DNA from: Sulfuricurvum sp.
Lineage (GTDB): Bacteria > Campylobacterota > Campylobacteria > Campylobacterales > Sulfurimonadaceae
Length of the DNA stretch: 64,000 nucleotides
Reading direction: 5' to 3'
Assembly (NCBI RefSeq): GCF_030691015.1
Contig: NZ_JAUYFF010000002.1
Coordinates: 1-64,000, forward strand
The stretch's first letter is position 1. Each line of letters opens with the position of its first letter. Under the pieces are notes generated by a model that did no database searches, had not been told where the DNA came from, and saw only the letters and a program-made list of their open reading frames with translations. A program made the translations under genes and the position numbers. Below are positions 42,383 through 52,621 of the stretch, one piece after another.

Positions 42383-44442
42383 AATGTCCCCCTAAAAGTA
42401 AGTAGGAAGGTACGACCTGTTGAAGGGTAGTCCCCATCATAGGTGTTTGTTGGGCTAGGGTAAAACTCATTTTTATCGAAAAGATTTTTAGCCGTTAGCT
42501 GAACTTCACTCTGGAATTGTGGAATTTTATATCCAATAGAGGTATCGACGATACCGATGGCTTTCATATCGCTACGCTGATCAGTGGTTGCTCTAGGTGT
42601 TGCACTTTGCCACCGTCCGGCAAGAGAGGCGTACCAGTTGGTATCGAGGGTATGCGTCATAAATCCTCGTGCTGTGTTGCTTGGAGCATTGGGCAATGTA
42701 GCACCTTGAGCGTCTTCAGCCCAGATATGGGTAAATGCTCCGTAAAAAGAGGTCTCATCATAACGTTTGCGCCATTCGGCTTCAAATCCACGAATTTTGC
42801 TTTTTGAACCGTTAATATACTCGTATCGTAAGAATGTACTATTGTATTGAGGATAAATTTGATCTTCATTGTTGAGTTGGAAAAAGTTTACCGATAAAGT
42901 GTGATCCGTTTCAAATCGATGAATCAACTGGGTTTCGTAGGCTACTACGGTTTCGGGAATGAGGTTGGGGTTTCCCCATCGGGCTCTGTTATTGAGGGTA
43001 TACATCTCTTGCCAAGAGGGATTTCTATGGGCACGGGAGATTGAAAACTTGATCAGATTGTCGGGATTAAACGTATATAAGAGTGCGGCACGAGGATCTA
43101 CTTGGGCGGATAAATTGTTTCGTTTATCTATCGTCAAGGAAGCATAGCCGCTTAGTGAGGAGGATAAAACCCGCTCATACGTCAGGTAGGTTGTTAGATT
43201 GTTAATCGATCCATTCGGACTGAAAAAAGGGAGTATGGTTGAATAATCGGTCATTTCCGTTCCGCTGTCACGGTCGGTTGTTATCGTTTTTTCAGAGTTA
43301 ACACTGCTCCAAGATTTACCGATTCCAAATGTTGCTTCTCCTCCTAATACGGTGCCGCGGAGGGTGTTGTTAACTCGGTAGGTCCGTATAATCGCTTCGT
43401 GTTCACCGTAAAAACCGTCCAGATAGGTGACAATACTCGTAGGCGGAGTCAGCGAAGGGAGCCGTAAGCCTGCGGGTGCAAGAAGCTGATGGCTGATAAA
43501 ACTGTCTTGTACGATAGATGCTTGGAATGTTCCGGTAAAATCTTCCAGATTGTAGTGGGTACCGGCACGAAGCTGCCATTGATCGATATTGTAGTGATCC
43601 TCTCCAGAAGCAAGGGCATAGTTAATGCCTCCACCTGAACCGTGGCGGTAGGAGGAGATACGGCCGTCGGAAAAAAAGTCCCCTTTAGCGAGAGAAAATG
43701 AAAACATGGTGGCATCGGTAGAAGAGGGTGCGTTGCCGGATCGAGAGAGAGGTGCATTGGCTACACCTAAAAGATTATTTGAAAGGCCGTCTTGACCATA
43801 AGGGAGTGAAAGATTGTCGTGTACGGTGTAGAGATCTGCGGCAAAAGAAAAGTCATTGTCTCTCATCGCATACGAAGCACCTGCTTTGTAGGTATTGTGC
43901 GTACCGGCAGAGGTGAACCAGCGGCCATTTTTTTCTGTATCGGGTTCTTTTTTATAGGTTGTTACAATAATCGATCCGGCATACCCCCAGTGTCCGTCAC
44001 TGTAGCTTCCTGGGCCTCTTACAATTTCGATTCGCTTGATCATATCGATCGGCATACTCAGATACGCCGTATAACCGTCGAAGAATAGATCGTTAACCTC
44101 GACACCGTCAAGGATGAGCTTGCTTTGTCCGTAGGCGACAGGATTTGAACCTCGGATGACCGGATTAAACAAGGAAAGGTTATCGCTGGCCATATTGACG
44201 CCGGCAGCGAGGGAGAGAGCCTCTTTAAGTGAAGATGCACCGGCACGGGAAAGTTCTTCGCCCTCAAATACCGTCATTATGTAGGGGAGGTAGTCAATGT
44301 TTGAGCGTTGGGTTTTTGCTGTTTGAGCAATAGTGTTCATCTCATCGGCGAGAGTATTAAAAAGGTTTTGATCCGATTTTGTTTCGGTCGCTAAAAGCGA
44401 AAGCGGGAGCAGTAACAGAGCACAAGAGAAGCGGGTTTTCAT
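42379..44442 (-). CDS. TonB-dependent outer-membrane receptor
   Basis: A 687-residue receptor with signal peptide (TRFSCALLLLPLSLLATE). The plug domain is at about residues 45-160 (YIMTVFEGEELSRAGASSLKEALSLAAGVN, VIRGSNPVAYGQSKLILDGVEVNDLF, IKRIEIVRGPGS, all in parts). The 22-strand barrel ends in FLLTFRGTF with the usual C-terminal Phe. It imports or senses a ligand at the outer membrane using TonB energy. Coupled genes on both sides (acyltransferase before, YfiR-like after, each overlapping by 1-4 bases) suggest a signalling role as much as transport. The ligand is unknown. Confidence 0.9.
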   Translation of the reverse strand: MKTRFSCALLLLPLSLLATETKSDQNLFNTLADEMNTIAQTAKTQRSNIDYLPYIMTVFEGEELSRAGASSLKEALSLAAGVNMASDNLSLFNPVIRGSNPVAYGQSKLILDGVEVNDLFFDGYTAYLSMPIDMIKRIEIVRGPGSYSDGHWGYAGSIIVTTYKKEPDTEKNGRWFTSAGTHNTYKAGASYAMRDNDFSFAADLYTVHDNLSLPYGQDGLSNNLLGVANAPLSRSGNAPSSTDATMFSFSLAKGDFFSDGRISSYRHGSGGGINYALASGEDHYNIDQWQLRAGTHYNLEDFTGTFQASIVQDSFISHQLLAPAGLRLPSLTPPTSIVTYLDGFYGEHEAIIRTYRVNNTLRGTVLGGEATFGIGKSWSSVNSEKTITTDRDSGTEMTDYSTILPFFSPNGSINNLTTYLTYERVLSSSLSGYASLTIDKRNNLSAQVDPRAALLYTFNPDNLIKFSISRAHRNPSWQEMYTLNNRARWGNPNLIPETVVAYETQLIHRFETDHTLSVNFFQLNNEDQIYPQYNSTFLRYEYINGSKSKIRGFEAEWRKRYDETSFYGAFTHIWAEDAQGATLPNAPSNTARGFMTHTLDTNWYASLAGRWQSATPRATTDQRSDMKAIGIVDTSIGYKIPQFQSEVQLTAKNLFDKNEFYPSPTNTYDGDYPSTGRTFLLTFRGTF

Positions 44443-45005
44443 CAGTATTCTTTCCTAGAGACGGCATAATCTCGTATTGTTAAAATGACGGGGTATCGAT
44501 CTGCGCCGATCATGTGTTGGAGCGGCCCGATTGGAACATACGGAAGCGCGGAGTGTTGTAGCAGACGGAGAAAGCTGGGTTCAACGGCACCGACCCATTG
44601 CATAATATTGTAATCGGAAGCGATTCGATAGAGCTCTTTTTGCATAATTTTCATAATCTTGATGGTATTTTTGAAAGTTCGGTGTGCAGCTGCAACCGTA
44701 ATACGTGAAATTTCAGCTGTTATCTGGTCACTTTGCAGTTTATTGGTATCAATGATCATACTGTTGAGTGTCGGTAATCCGAAGGTAGTATTGGGGAGAA
44801 CAAGGCGGCAGGAAGCTATTAAGTTCTCTTTCTCCCACACACCCAATAGAAGAGAATGCTCATCATATCGGTCATATTCAATCTTATCAGACTCATCATG
44901 AGGTTCAAAAAAATGGAATTCTTCAACGAAAATCGCATAACGCTGCTGCAAAATTGCATTTTTTTCAGCTACTGTCGATGCGACTTGGCATTTCACCGAT
45001 TTCAT
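44442..45005 (-). CDS. LuxI/FeeM-like acyltransferase (GNAT superfamily)
   Basis: A 187-residue protein resembling autoinducer synthase-type and PEP-CTERM-associated acyltransferases. The first half has QQRYAIFVEEFHFFEPHDESDKIEYDRYDEHSLLLGV, then ENLIASCRLVLP (quoted in parts), which matches the R-x-x-V-F-x-E-E...E-x-D-x-x-D pattern and the GNAT strand after it. A basic helical second half follows. Such enzymes make acyl-homoserine lactones, N-acyl amino acids or related lipids. It starts the three-gene unit acyltransferase-TonB receptor-YfiR-like protein. Product and acyl donor cannot be read from sequence. Confidence 0.65.
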   Translation of the reverse strand: MKSVKCQVASTVAEKNAILQQRYAIFVEEFHFFEPHDESDKIEYDRYDEHSLLLGVWEKENLIASCRLVLPNTTFGLPTLNSMIIDTNKLQSDQITAEISRITVAAAHRTFKNTIKIMKIMQKELYRIASDYNIMQWVGAVEPSFLRLLQHSALPYVPIGPLQHMIGADRYPVILTIRDYAVSRKEY

Positions 45006-45182
45006 CCTTTGAGTTAATATTTAAATATAGTACTAAAACCGTTAATAACAGCTGAATAAAGATAGATTAAATAAAGTTGATTGTATATTATGCAGTTAAA
45101 ATTCTTATTTCACTTTAATATAGTTACAGTGCAAAGATTGCATGATTTTTAGAATAATCTTTTATCATTAGAAGGCTTAAAA

Positions 45183-47102
45183 ATGTATCGTTCACGAAGT
45201 CGTCTTTCTTATAAAGTTGTCGGTTCTTTAATACTTGTTTTTTTACTGATGTTTATTACGTTCGGTATTCTTATTAGTATTACTTTTGAAAATACGAAAT
45301 TGGCTTCGGAAAAACAAAAAGCTGATTTACTCTTGCAAACGATTGAAAAATCACTACAGATGGCCCTTTATCTGAAATTTAATGAGCAAATCGCTGAAAA
45401 GGTTTCTCCTGTTGTATCGGTTCCCGGTGTTATAGAACTTTCGGTTCGTGATAATAATGGCAAATTGTTGTATCTGTACACTACCGAGAAAGAGAAGCCG
45501 CTAAACATACACAATGCGATTTCAGCTACGCATAAAATACAAGAGCCGACATCAGGTCATTTTATGGGTTCCATTACGTTGTATTACAATGATTTGGCGT
45601 ATGATGAAACACGTCAGGCTATGTATAATGTTTTTTACGGGGTAGGGATAAGTATCGCACTGATTTTCTTTTTTGCCGTGTGGTGGGTGCGCTATCTTCT
45701 CTCCCCATTAAGTCAAATTGCGCAAAAAGTTCGTGACTATCGACCGGGTGACCAGATGGTACTAGAAGAAGAAGGTAGTGTAGAGATTGAACAAATTGTG
45801 ACTGCCTTTAATGCGATGCAGGGGACAACGTACCGTTATTTGAGACAAATGGAAGCGATGAATATGTCTCTTGAGGGGGCAGTGAAAGAAAAAACGCTTG
45901 AGCTGGAAAATCAATATTACAGTGATCGATTGACCGGTTTGCCGAATCGGTTTAGACTGCAGGAAAAATTGCTTCAAGGAGAGATAACGGCTCTGGCAAT
46001 TGTCAACGTGGATGATTTTAAAGAGATCAATGATTTTTTCGGAATTGAGATCGGGGATGAAATGCTGATACAAATCGGTGCCTGGCTCAATGTACTATCG
46101 GGCTCATGTTATCGTTTGGGGAGTGACGAATTTGTATTGACTTTTTCAGATACCCTTAGTTCGACTGAACTGGAACATCGATTGATAACTCTTATGAAAC
46201 TTTTAGATGAGAAGACGTTTACCATCAAAGATGAGAGTTTAAATATTAGAGTGACAATCGGTGTCGCTTTAGGTACCGAAAATGTATTAACGCGTGCCGA
46301 TATCGCATTACACTATGCCAAAGAGAATAAAAAGCAGATTGCATTTTACAATCAAGAAGAGAGAGTTGAAGAACAATACCGCTCTAATTTAACGATGGCT
46401 TCGGATGTTCGAAGAGCCCTTTTTGAACATCGTATTCTGTGCCATTATCAGCCGATTGTTGACTTCAAAACAGGTGAAATCCACAAATATGAAACATTGG
46501 TTCGGATGATTGACGACGCCGGTAATATGATACCGCCGATGGAGTTTTTACCTATCGCAAAACAAACCAAACTTTATCCGCAAATCACATTAGAGGTACT
46601 TTATCAAGCGTGCACCCTTTTCGCTACGCGCAGTGAGGAGTTCTCTATTAACCTCTCCGACAGTGATATACGTAATTCCCATACGGTGAGTGAGATTATC
46701 AGAACGATTACCGAAACCGGTACCGCACCTCGAATCGTCTTTGAGATTTTAGAATCGGAGGGGATCGAAAGTTATGAGGAAGTGACACAATTTATTACCA
46801 AAGTCAAAGCATTGGGGGCAAAAATTGCGATTGATGATTTCGGGACGGGTTATTCGAATTTTGAAAACATACTTAAATTGAGTGTCGATTACATCAAAAT
46901 AGACGGTTCGTTGATTCGGGAAATCAGCAGTAATCCGCGTCACCATATTATTGTCGAGACGATTATCGATTTTGCACGAAAAATCGGTGCAAAGACGATT
47001 GCGGAATTTGTTTCGGATGAAGAGATTTACAACACCCTCAAAAACTTGGATGTTGATTATTCACAAGGATATTTTACCGGTAAACCGATATCGTTATCGT
47101 AA
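45183..47102 (+). CDS. Membrane sensor with GGDEF and EAL domains
   Basis: A 639-residue protein: TM1 (about 12-34), a periplasmic domain of roughly 115 residues (CHASE8/YfiN-like in size and pattern), TM2 (153-172), HAMP (about 173-225) and a coiled-coil linker. A GGDEF domain follows, with RLGSDEFVLTF, i.e. GSDEF instead of GGDEF near residue 314. The EAL domain has ETL in place of EAL (KYETLVRM, near 438) but retains IDDFGTGYSNF and YIKIDGSLI, so phosphodiesterase activity is more likely than cyclase activity. It diverges from the acyltransferase/TonB/YfiR-like unit across a 177-base gap. Its stop region overlaps the convergent GspS-like gene by 9 bases. Confidence 0.85.
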   Translation: MYRSRSRLSYKVVGSLILVFLLMFITFGILISITFENTKLASEKQKADLLLQTIEKSLQMALYLKFNEQIAEKVSPVVSVPGVIELSVRDNNGKLLYLYTTEKEKPLNIHNAISATHKIQEPTSGHFMGSITLYYNDLAYDETRQAMYNVFYGVGISIALIFFFAVWWVRYLLSPLSQIAQKVRDYRPGDQMVLEEEGSVEIEQIVTAFNAMQGTTYRYLRQMEAMNMSLEGAVKEKTLELENQYYSDRLTGLPNRFRLQEKLLQGEITALAIVNVDDFKEINDFFGIEIGDEMLIQIGAWLNVLSGSCYRLGSDEFVLTFSDTLSSTELEHRLITLMKLLDEKTFTIKDESLNIRVTIGVALGTENVLTRADIALHYAKENKKQIAFYNQEERVEEQYRSNLTMASDVRRALFEHRILCHYQPIVDFKTGEIHKYETLVRMIDDAGNMIPPMEFLPIAKQTKLYPQITLEVLYQACTLFATRSEEFSINLSDSDIRNSHTVSEIIRTITETGTAPRIVFEILESEGIESYEEVTQFITKVKALGAKIAIDDFGTGYSNFENILKLSVDYIKIDGSLIREISSNPRHHIIVETIIDFARKIGAKTIAEFVSDEEIYNTLKNLDVDYSQGYFTGKPISLS

Positions 47103-48278
47103 AACATGCCCCACAAATTTTGACATATTGCCTAGAATTTTTCCGCCGCGACGGAAACCTAAGCCACACGCTTCATACGCAAAAAAGACTCCTGCTTGAT
47201 AGCTGTTGCCGTTAGTGTCTTTCGGGAATTCAACGTACTCTTGGTAGATCGGTTTGAAGTTCCCGTACGGGCCGTCGTTTGCTTCGATCACAGAGCCTGA
47301 GGCGTCCATAATCCGTACATTCGCACCTTCACGACCAAACATCCGTTTCTCGACCTGCTGGAGCCCTTTAAGAGGCTCATATGAGGTTTTAAGAAGGTAT
47401 GGAGAATCAGGGAAGAGATCACAAAGAATTTTCATCATCCCTTTGGATTGAAAGAGTAACGTATAGGCAGGATTGAGGATAATCGCTTTTTGATTGTTCA
47501 TAATACTACTGAGCTGTGTCGCTAGTTCCGGCTCTTCGATGGCGATATCTTCCCAAGGGTAGAGCTTGAACCAATACTCATACGGCTCTTCTGCGCTGTC
47601 ATAGATCCCTTCATCGTCAAACTTCACACCCCCTAGAGGTTCGAATCCGCTCTCGAATCCGGCATCGATTGCCATTTGCTGTAGGAGACGGGTTGTTTGT
47701 TCCTCTTCGATATTGCCGCTGATCGAGCTGAAAAGAATTTTCCATCCGTCGTAATGTTTTTCAAATGTTTCGGGATCATCGAAAAGGGTAACAAGACGAC
47801 GGAAGTTATCGCGGATCGCCTCATAGACGTTGTTGAATTGTCGCTCTTCGTCCATTTTGTTATGTTTAAGTAATGCCCACTGCAAGATAGCCGTTTCGAA
47901 AAGAGAGGTCGGGGTGTCGGCATTGAATTCGATCAGTTTTATCGCAGAGCCGCCGATCCCCCCTGCGAGATCAAATCTGCCGTAGAGATGCCAATGGACA
48001 TCGTTTTCCCAGCTTTTTTTGATTGCGTCGATCAGGTTAAACGGAATGCCGAGATCAAAAAAGAGGTTATTGTCGATGACATGTTGTGCGGCAGTGGCGT
48101 ACATATCATACAACTCATTGACCGCTTCATAGTATGCTTCTGCTTCACGATCCGAGACCACAACCAACTCATCGGCTATGTATTTACTTGCGTCGCTGTC
48201 GGTGTGCCAGCCGAATCCGAATTGCTCTAATGTCTGATCATCAATCGGCGTGATTTTTTGGAGAGAGACCATACTCAT
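47094..48278 (-). CDS. Glutathionylspermidine synthase-like (ATP-grasp) protein
   Basis: A 394-residue protein of the glutathionylspermidine synthase C-terminal family. The ATP-grasp landmarks are YGRFDLAGGIGGSAIKLIEFNADTPTSLFE (in parts), NQKAIILNPAYTLLFQSKGMMKIL and KRMFGREGANVRI. Many bacteria have this domain without the amidase half; it ligates an amine to a peptide or amino acid with ATP. It does not have to make glutathionylspermidine. Its ATG overlaps the UPF0323 stop (ATGA), so it is the last gene of the long minus-strand run. Confidence 0.82.
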   Translation of the reverse strand: MSMVSLQKITPIDDQTLEQFGFGWHTDSDASKYIADELVVVSDREAEAYYEAVNELYDMYATAAQHVIDNNLFFDLGIPFNLIDAIKKSWENDVHWHLYGRFDLAGGIGGSAIKLIEFNADTPTSLFETAILQWALLKHNKMDEERQFNNVYEAIRDNFRRLVTLFDDPETFEKHYDGWKILFSSISGNIEEEQTTRLLQQMAIDAGFESGFEPLGGVKFDDEGIYDSAEEPYEYWFKLYPWEDIAIEEPELATQLSSIMNNQKAIILNPAYTLLFQSKGMMKILCDLFPDSPYLLKTSYEPLKGLQQVEKRMFGREGANVRIMDASGSVIEANDGPYGNFKPIYQEYVEFPKDTNGNSYQAGVFFAYEACGLGFRRGGKILGNMSKFVGHVLR

Positions 48279-48853
48279 CCTCCGAAACTGCTGCTGGAAG
48301 AGGTACTTCTGGACGCGGAATTGCCGAAGAAACTTTTCTTTTGGCTATTGGAAGCGGCTGAGTTACTGCCGCCTGCGGATGAGCGATGGTACGCCGAACG
48401 ATTCGATGCATCTTGATTTTTGCGGAAATTTGAGTTATTCATAAGGGCATTTCCGATCATATTTCCCAGTAATGCTCCCCCAGCAGCAGCGAGAATGGTT
48501 CCGGCAAGCCCCATCCCTTCTCCCTTAGGTTCAGCGTTGAGCTCTGATTTCCCCTCTTGCATTTTTTTGTACTCTTGATCCGCGAGCTCTTTCATCTCCG
48601 CTTCGCTCATAATCCGTTCAGTGACCGTACCGTTTTCATCGGTCTCTTTGATAATCGCACGGCTTGGGCCTGTGGTCGGCATCTCTTCAATTACAACGTA
48701 TTTACCGTTAGGCTGCTGTTCGACAACGATAAACTTGTTTTGTGCTTCAGCCGCTTGTTCTTCCGGTGCGCTTTGGCACCCGCTGAGGGCACTGAGTACG
48801 GCAAGGCCGATGGTGCCGGTCATAATAGTATTTGCAGTCGTAAAATGTTTCAT
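48275..48853 (-). CDS. UPF0323-family lipoprotein
   Basis: A 192-residue lipoprotein with lipobox LSGC near residue 26. The mature part begins FIVVEQQPNGKYVVIEEMP and has a Gly/Ala-rich glycine-zipper-like stretch (GMGLAGTILAAAGGALLGNMIGNAL). The tail is Ser/Asn-rich and low in complexity, ending SSSSFGG. The family is found in Campylobacterota and has no firm function. It overlaps the GspS-like gene. Confidence 0.85.
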   Translation of the reverse strand: MKHFTTANTIMTGTIGLAVLSALSGCQSAPEEQAAEAQNKFIVVEQQPNGKYVVIEEMPTTGPSRAIIKETDENGTVTERIMSEAEMKELADQEYKKMQEGKSELNAEPKGEGMGLAGTILAAAGGALLGNMIGNALMNNSNFRKNQDASNRSAYHRSSAGGSNSAASNSQKKSFFGNSASRSTSSSSSFGG

Positions 48854-48862
48854 GAGCGTTTC

Positions 48863-49294
48863 CTATCGTAATTGTTTTAAATGTGATGGTGTAAGGCGAA
48901 AAATCTTTGAGGCACTTTGTTCACTGAGGCCGCGATGATCTTCGATGATAATATCACTGACTGCGCGACAAAATGTTTCATCAAAGCTTTTCCCGCTTTC
49001 GTTGGCTGAGGTGGAATAGAGCCATCGGTATGGCTTAATAAGAGCCGCGTGTTCAGGGGTGCTGACATAGCGGAACGCTTGATTTTTGACGACAAAGGTT
49101 GTTTTTTTGCTATGACGAACACGGTGTTTATGGAGGGGTGGGATACGGATATCACGGCTGAGGTTTTTAAGCTCGGCATAGACTTTGAGAAAAGGTTTAT
49201 CTCCTGAGCGCATTTTTATCTCTTCTAAGCGCTTAGCATTTTGTGAGAGAAAACCGACGGTGGTGTCGGTTTGGGCGAGGAGAATTTTATTCAT
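48863..49294 (-). CDS. Short Sua5/YciO/YrdC-like protein
   Basis: A 143-residue protein with the start of the YrdC fold: ILLAQTDTTVGFLSQNAKRLEEIKMRSGDKPFLKV corresponds to the nucleotide-binding strand-loop and KxRxxxKP motif of TsaC/Sua5 (in parts). The later WLYSTSANESGKSF matches the conserved S-T-S-A-N motif. It is shorter than TsaC (about 190), so whether it makes threonylcarbamoyl-AMP for tRNA is uncertain. It lies 3 bases downstream of carB in the same direction. Confidence 0.75.
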   Translation of the reverse strand: MNKILLAQTDTTVGFLSQNAKRLEEIKMRSGDKPFLKVYAELKNLSRDIRIPPLHKHRVRHSKKTTFVVKNQAFRYVSTPEHAALIKPYRWLYSTSANESGKSFDETFCRAVSDIIIEDHRGLSEQSASKIFRLTPSHLKQLR

Positions 49295-49297
49295 AAA

Positions 49298-52200
49298 TTA
49301 AGGGATAAGATAATCTTGGAGGGCATGAGGTTCCATCCAACTGTCATCATTCATGTGCCCCATCGCTTCGATAGCAGCACGCGCCGCGCTGAGTGTTGTA
49401 AAATAAGGGGTTCCCATACGTAAAACGATTTGACGGATCAATTCTGCGTCTTTTTTCGATGTTTTATTATCGGAGGTGTTGATGGCGAGAGAGATCTCTC
49501 CGTTTTTCATGACATCTTCGATATTCGGACGTCCCTCAGAGATTTTAAGAACCGCTTCACACGGGATTCCCGCTTCTTCGATCACTTTTTGGGTGCCGCG
49601 AGTCGCTACGAGCTTGAACCCTTGGTTGTGTAGTCCGCGTGCGATTTCAGGAGCGTGCATTTTATCCATTTCGATGAACGAGAGGAAACACGTTCCAGAG
49701 GTCGGGATTTTGTTTCCGGCTGCGAGTTGGCTTTTGGCGAAGCTGACTCCGAAGTTTTGGCTGATACCCATTACTTCTCCGGTCGATTTCATCTCTGGAG
49801 AGAGAACCAAATCGGCACCGTAGAGTTTGTTGAACGGGAATACTGCCTCTTTGATCGCAACGTGTCCTTTTAGACGCGGTTTGAGAAGACCATCGGCTTC
49901 CATAACAACATTGTAGTTATCGTAGAATTTGAGAGCATTACGGAGGGTATCACCCACCATGACACGGGTTGCGACTTTTGCGAGTGGCATTCCGGTTGCT
50001 TTTGAGACAAACGGGACGGTACGAGATGCACGAGGGTTGACCTCGATCAAATAAACTTCGTTTTGGTAGATCGCGTATTGGATATTAAGTAGACCGATAA
50101 CACCGAGACCTAATGCGATTTTTTTGGTTTGTTGTTCAACCTGTGCTTGGAGTTCAGCACTGAGGCTTACCGGAGGGAGTGAACATGCACTGTCTCCGGA
50201 GTGAATCCCTGCCTCTTCGATGTGCTGCATAACGGAGCCGATATAGACATCAGTGCCATCACTGATCGCATCGACATCCAGCTCAACCGCTTGGTCGAGG
50301 AATTTATCAACCAAAACAGGAGAATCGTTGCTCACGGATACCGCAACATCCATATAGGTACGGAGTTCATCTTCGTTGTAGACGATACGCATAGCACGCC
50401 CGCCCAAAACATACGAAGGGCGAACGAGTACAGGGTAACCGAGTTCTTCAGCCACTTTAAATGCCTGCTCTTTCGTCATAGCGATACCGTTTTCAGGCTG
50501 TTTGAGCCCTTGTTCAACAACGAAAGCGGAGAATTTTTCACGGTTTTCTGCCAAGTCGATTACTTCCGCAGAGGTTCCTGCGATTTTGGCACCGATAGCA
50601 TGAAGTCCGTTTGCCAGTTTAAGAGGGGTTTGTCCTCCGAAATGGACGATGATCCCATCAGGCTGTTCCGCATCGACGATAGAGCGGACGTGTTCGAAAT
50701 CGATTGGTTCAAAATAGAGGACATCGGAGGTATCGTAGTCAGTTGAGACGGTTTCAGGGTTACAGTTGACCATGATCGTCTCGATTCCCATCTCTTTGAG
50801 GGCGAATGAGGCGTGAACACAACAATAGTCAAATTCAATCCCCTGACCGATACGGTTAGGTCCTCCACCGAGAATCATCACTTTTTTCTTATCGCTTACG
50901 CGCGGTGCTTGAAGTCCGAGGCGTGTGATGTTGGTGGTTGAGTACAGATATGGGGTCAATGAACCGAACTCTGCCGCGCAGGTATCGACTTCGTTGTATT
51001 CAAACATGATCTTAAGAGCTTTGCGCGCTTCGTAGACATCATTCTCTTTTGCACTTCCGCCGTTTAGAGTGATAAGACGTGCAATGTTTTTATCGGAGAA
51101 CCCTTCCGTTTTAAGACGGCGAAGTTGAGGCTCATCTGTGAGGGTTGCCGTTGTGATCAGTTTTTCTTGGGCAATGATCTCTTCGATTTGGGTTAGGAAC
51201 CACGGATCGATTTTAGAGAGTTCAAATACTTCGGCTTTGGATAATCCCATACGGAACCCTTGTCCTACGTAGAGGATACGCTCTGCATTCGGGCGGCGGA
51301 TTTCGTGTTTGACGAATTCGAGATCACCGTCGATTGGATCGAAACCGCTAAGTCCTGTTTCCAGTGAGCAGAGGGCTTTTTGAACCGATTCTTTGAAAGT
51401 ACGACCGATTGCCATTGCTTCACCGACCGATTTCATACTGGTGGTGAGGGTCGATTCCGCTTCGGGGAATTTCTCGAACGTAAAGCGCGGAACTTTGGTC
51501 ACGATATAGTCGATAACCGGCTCAAACGCCGCAGGAGTTCCCGTAATGTCGTTGGTGATCTCATCGAGGGTAAAGCCGACTGCGAGGAGGGTTGCCACTT
51601 TAGCAATCGGGTATCCGGTCGCTTTGGAAGCGAGTGCAGATGAACGCGATACACGAGGGTTCATCTCGATAACGATCATACGTCCTGTTTCTGGATTGAC
51701 AGAGAATTGTACGTTTGATCCCCCTGTGTCAACGCCGATTTCACGTAAAATCGCGAACGATGCGTCACGCATACGTTGGTACTCTTTATCGGTCAATGTC
51801 AGGGCAGGGGCAATCGTGATAGAGTCACCCGTATGGACACCCATCGGGTCGAAGTTTTCGATAGAACAGACGATGATACAGTTATCGTTACGATCCCGGA
51901 TAACTTCCATCTCATACTCTTTCCATCCAAGAAGAGATTCTTCGATCAGGATTTCAGTAATCGGAGACTCATCGAGTCCGCGTTGAGCGAGCATTTTAAA
52001 TTCATCGATGTTATACGCAACACCGCTTCCGCCACCGGCGAGAGTGTACGATGCACGGATGATGATCGGAAAACCGATTGCTTCAGCTGCCGCCATCGCT
52101 TCTTCCATATTGTAAGCGTAACGGGAAATCGGCAAGTCCATTCCGATTTTTACCATACACTCTTTGAACGCTTGTCGGTCTTCCCCTTTTTTGATAGCAC

Positions 52201-52555
52201 TTGGGTTGGCACCGAGAAATTCAATCCCCTCTAACATTCCCAATTCATGCATTTTCATCGCGGCGTTAAGAGCAGTTTGACCCCCCATAGTAGGAAGAAT
52301 AGCGTCAACTTTCTCTTTTTTGATGATTTCAGCAATGATTTCAGGTTTGATAGGTTCGATGTAGGTGCGATCGGCAAATTCAGGGTCGGTCATAATGGTT
52401 GCCGGATTCGAGTTAATCAAAACTACGCGGTAGCCAAGCTCTTTGAGCGTCTTGACCGCTTGTGTTCCTGAATAGTCAAATTCACAGGCTTGACCGATGA
52501 CGATCGGGCCTGATCCGATGAGTAATATCGTTTTGATGTCGTCGCGTTTTGGCAT
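49298..52555 (-). CDS. carB: Carbamoyl-phosphate synthase large subunit
   Basis: A 1085-residue CarB with the expected duplicated ATP-grasp halves. The first half starts [30 protein letters not shown] and includes [24 protein letters not shown]. The second includes [23 protein letters not shown] and [18 protein letters not shown]. The C-terminal MGS-like regulatory domain follows (residues about 940-1085). It makes carbamoyl phosphate for pyrimidine and arginine synthesis with CarA, which is not in the window. It follows mreC with a 66-base gap. Confidence 0.98.
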   Translation of the reverse strand: MPKRDDIKTILLIGSGPIVIGQACEFDYSGTQAVKTLKELGYRVVLINSNPATIMTDPEFADRTYIEPIKPEIIAEIIKKEKVDAILPTMGGQTALNAAMKMHELGMLEGIEFLGANPSAIKKGEDRQAFKECMVKIGMDLPISRYAYNMEEAMAAAEAIGFPIIIRASYTLAGGGSGVAYNIDEFKMLAQRGLDESPITEILIEESLLGWKEYEMEVIRDRNDNCIIVCSIENFDPMGVHTGDSITIAPALTLTDKEYQRMRDASFAILREIGVDTGGSNVQFSVNPETGRMIVIEMNPRVSRSSALASKATGYPIAKVATLLAVGFTLDEITNDITGTPAAFEPVIDYIVTKVPRFTFEKFPEAESTLTTSMKSVGEAMAIGRTFKESVQKALCSLETGLSGFDPIDGDLEFVKHEIRRPNAERILYVGQGFRMGLSKAEVFELSKIDPWFLTQIEEIIAQEKLITTATLTDEPQLRRLKTEGFSDKNIARLITLNGGSAKENDVYEARKALKIMFEYNEVDTCAAEFGSLTPYLYSTTNITRLGLQAPRVSDKKKVMILGGGPNRIGQGIEFDYCCVHASFALKEMGIETIMVNCNPETVSTDYDTSDVLYFEPIDFEHVRSIVDAEQPDGIIVHFGGQTPLKLANGLHAIGAKIAGTSAEVIDLAENREKFSAFVVEQGLKQPENGIAMTKEQAFKVAEELGYPVLVRPSYVLGGRAMRIVYNEDELRTYMDVAVSVSNDSPVLVDKFLDQAVELDVDAISDGTDVYIGSVMQHIEEAGIHSGDSACSLPPVSLSAELQAQVEQQTKKIALGLGVIGLLNIQYAIYQNEVYLIEVNPRASRTVPFVSKATGMPLAKVATRVMVGDTLRNALKFYDNYNVVMEADGLLKPRLKGHVAIKEAVFPFNKLYGADLVLSPEMKSTGEVMGISQNFGVSFAKSQLAAGNKIPTSGTCFLSFIEMDKMHAPEIARGLHNQGFKLVATRGTQKVIEEAGIPCEAVLKISEGRPNIEDVMKNGEISLAINTSDNKTSKKDAELIRQIVLRMGTPYFTTLSAARAAIEAMGHMNDDSWMEPHALQDYLIP

Positions 52556-52621
52556 TGAGACCCCTCGTCATAAAAATTTTATTATTATAGACGAGAAGCA
52601 CTTAAAATCCGATTACAACCT

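Noticed and set aside
44130-44160. tRNA-like T-loop sequence GGTTCAAATCC
   Set aside because: It lies in the TonB receptor codons for the conserved plug motif RGSNP, and no tRNA cloverleaf can be drawn around it.
51546-51986. Long plus-strand ORFs opposite carB and purL
   Set aside because: They are antisense shadows of highly conserved genes with biased codon use and lack start signals.
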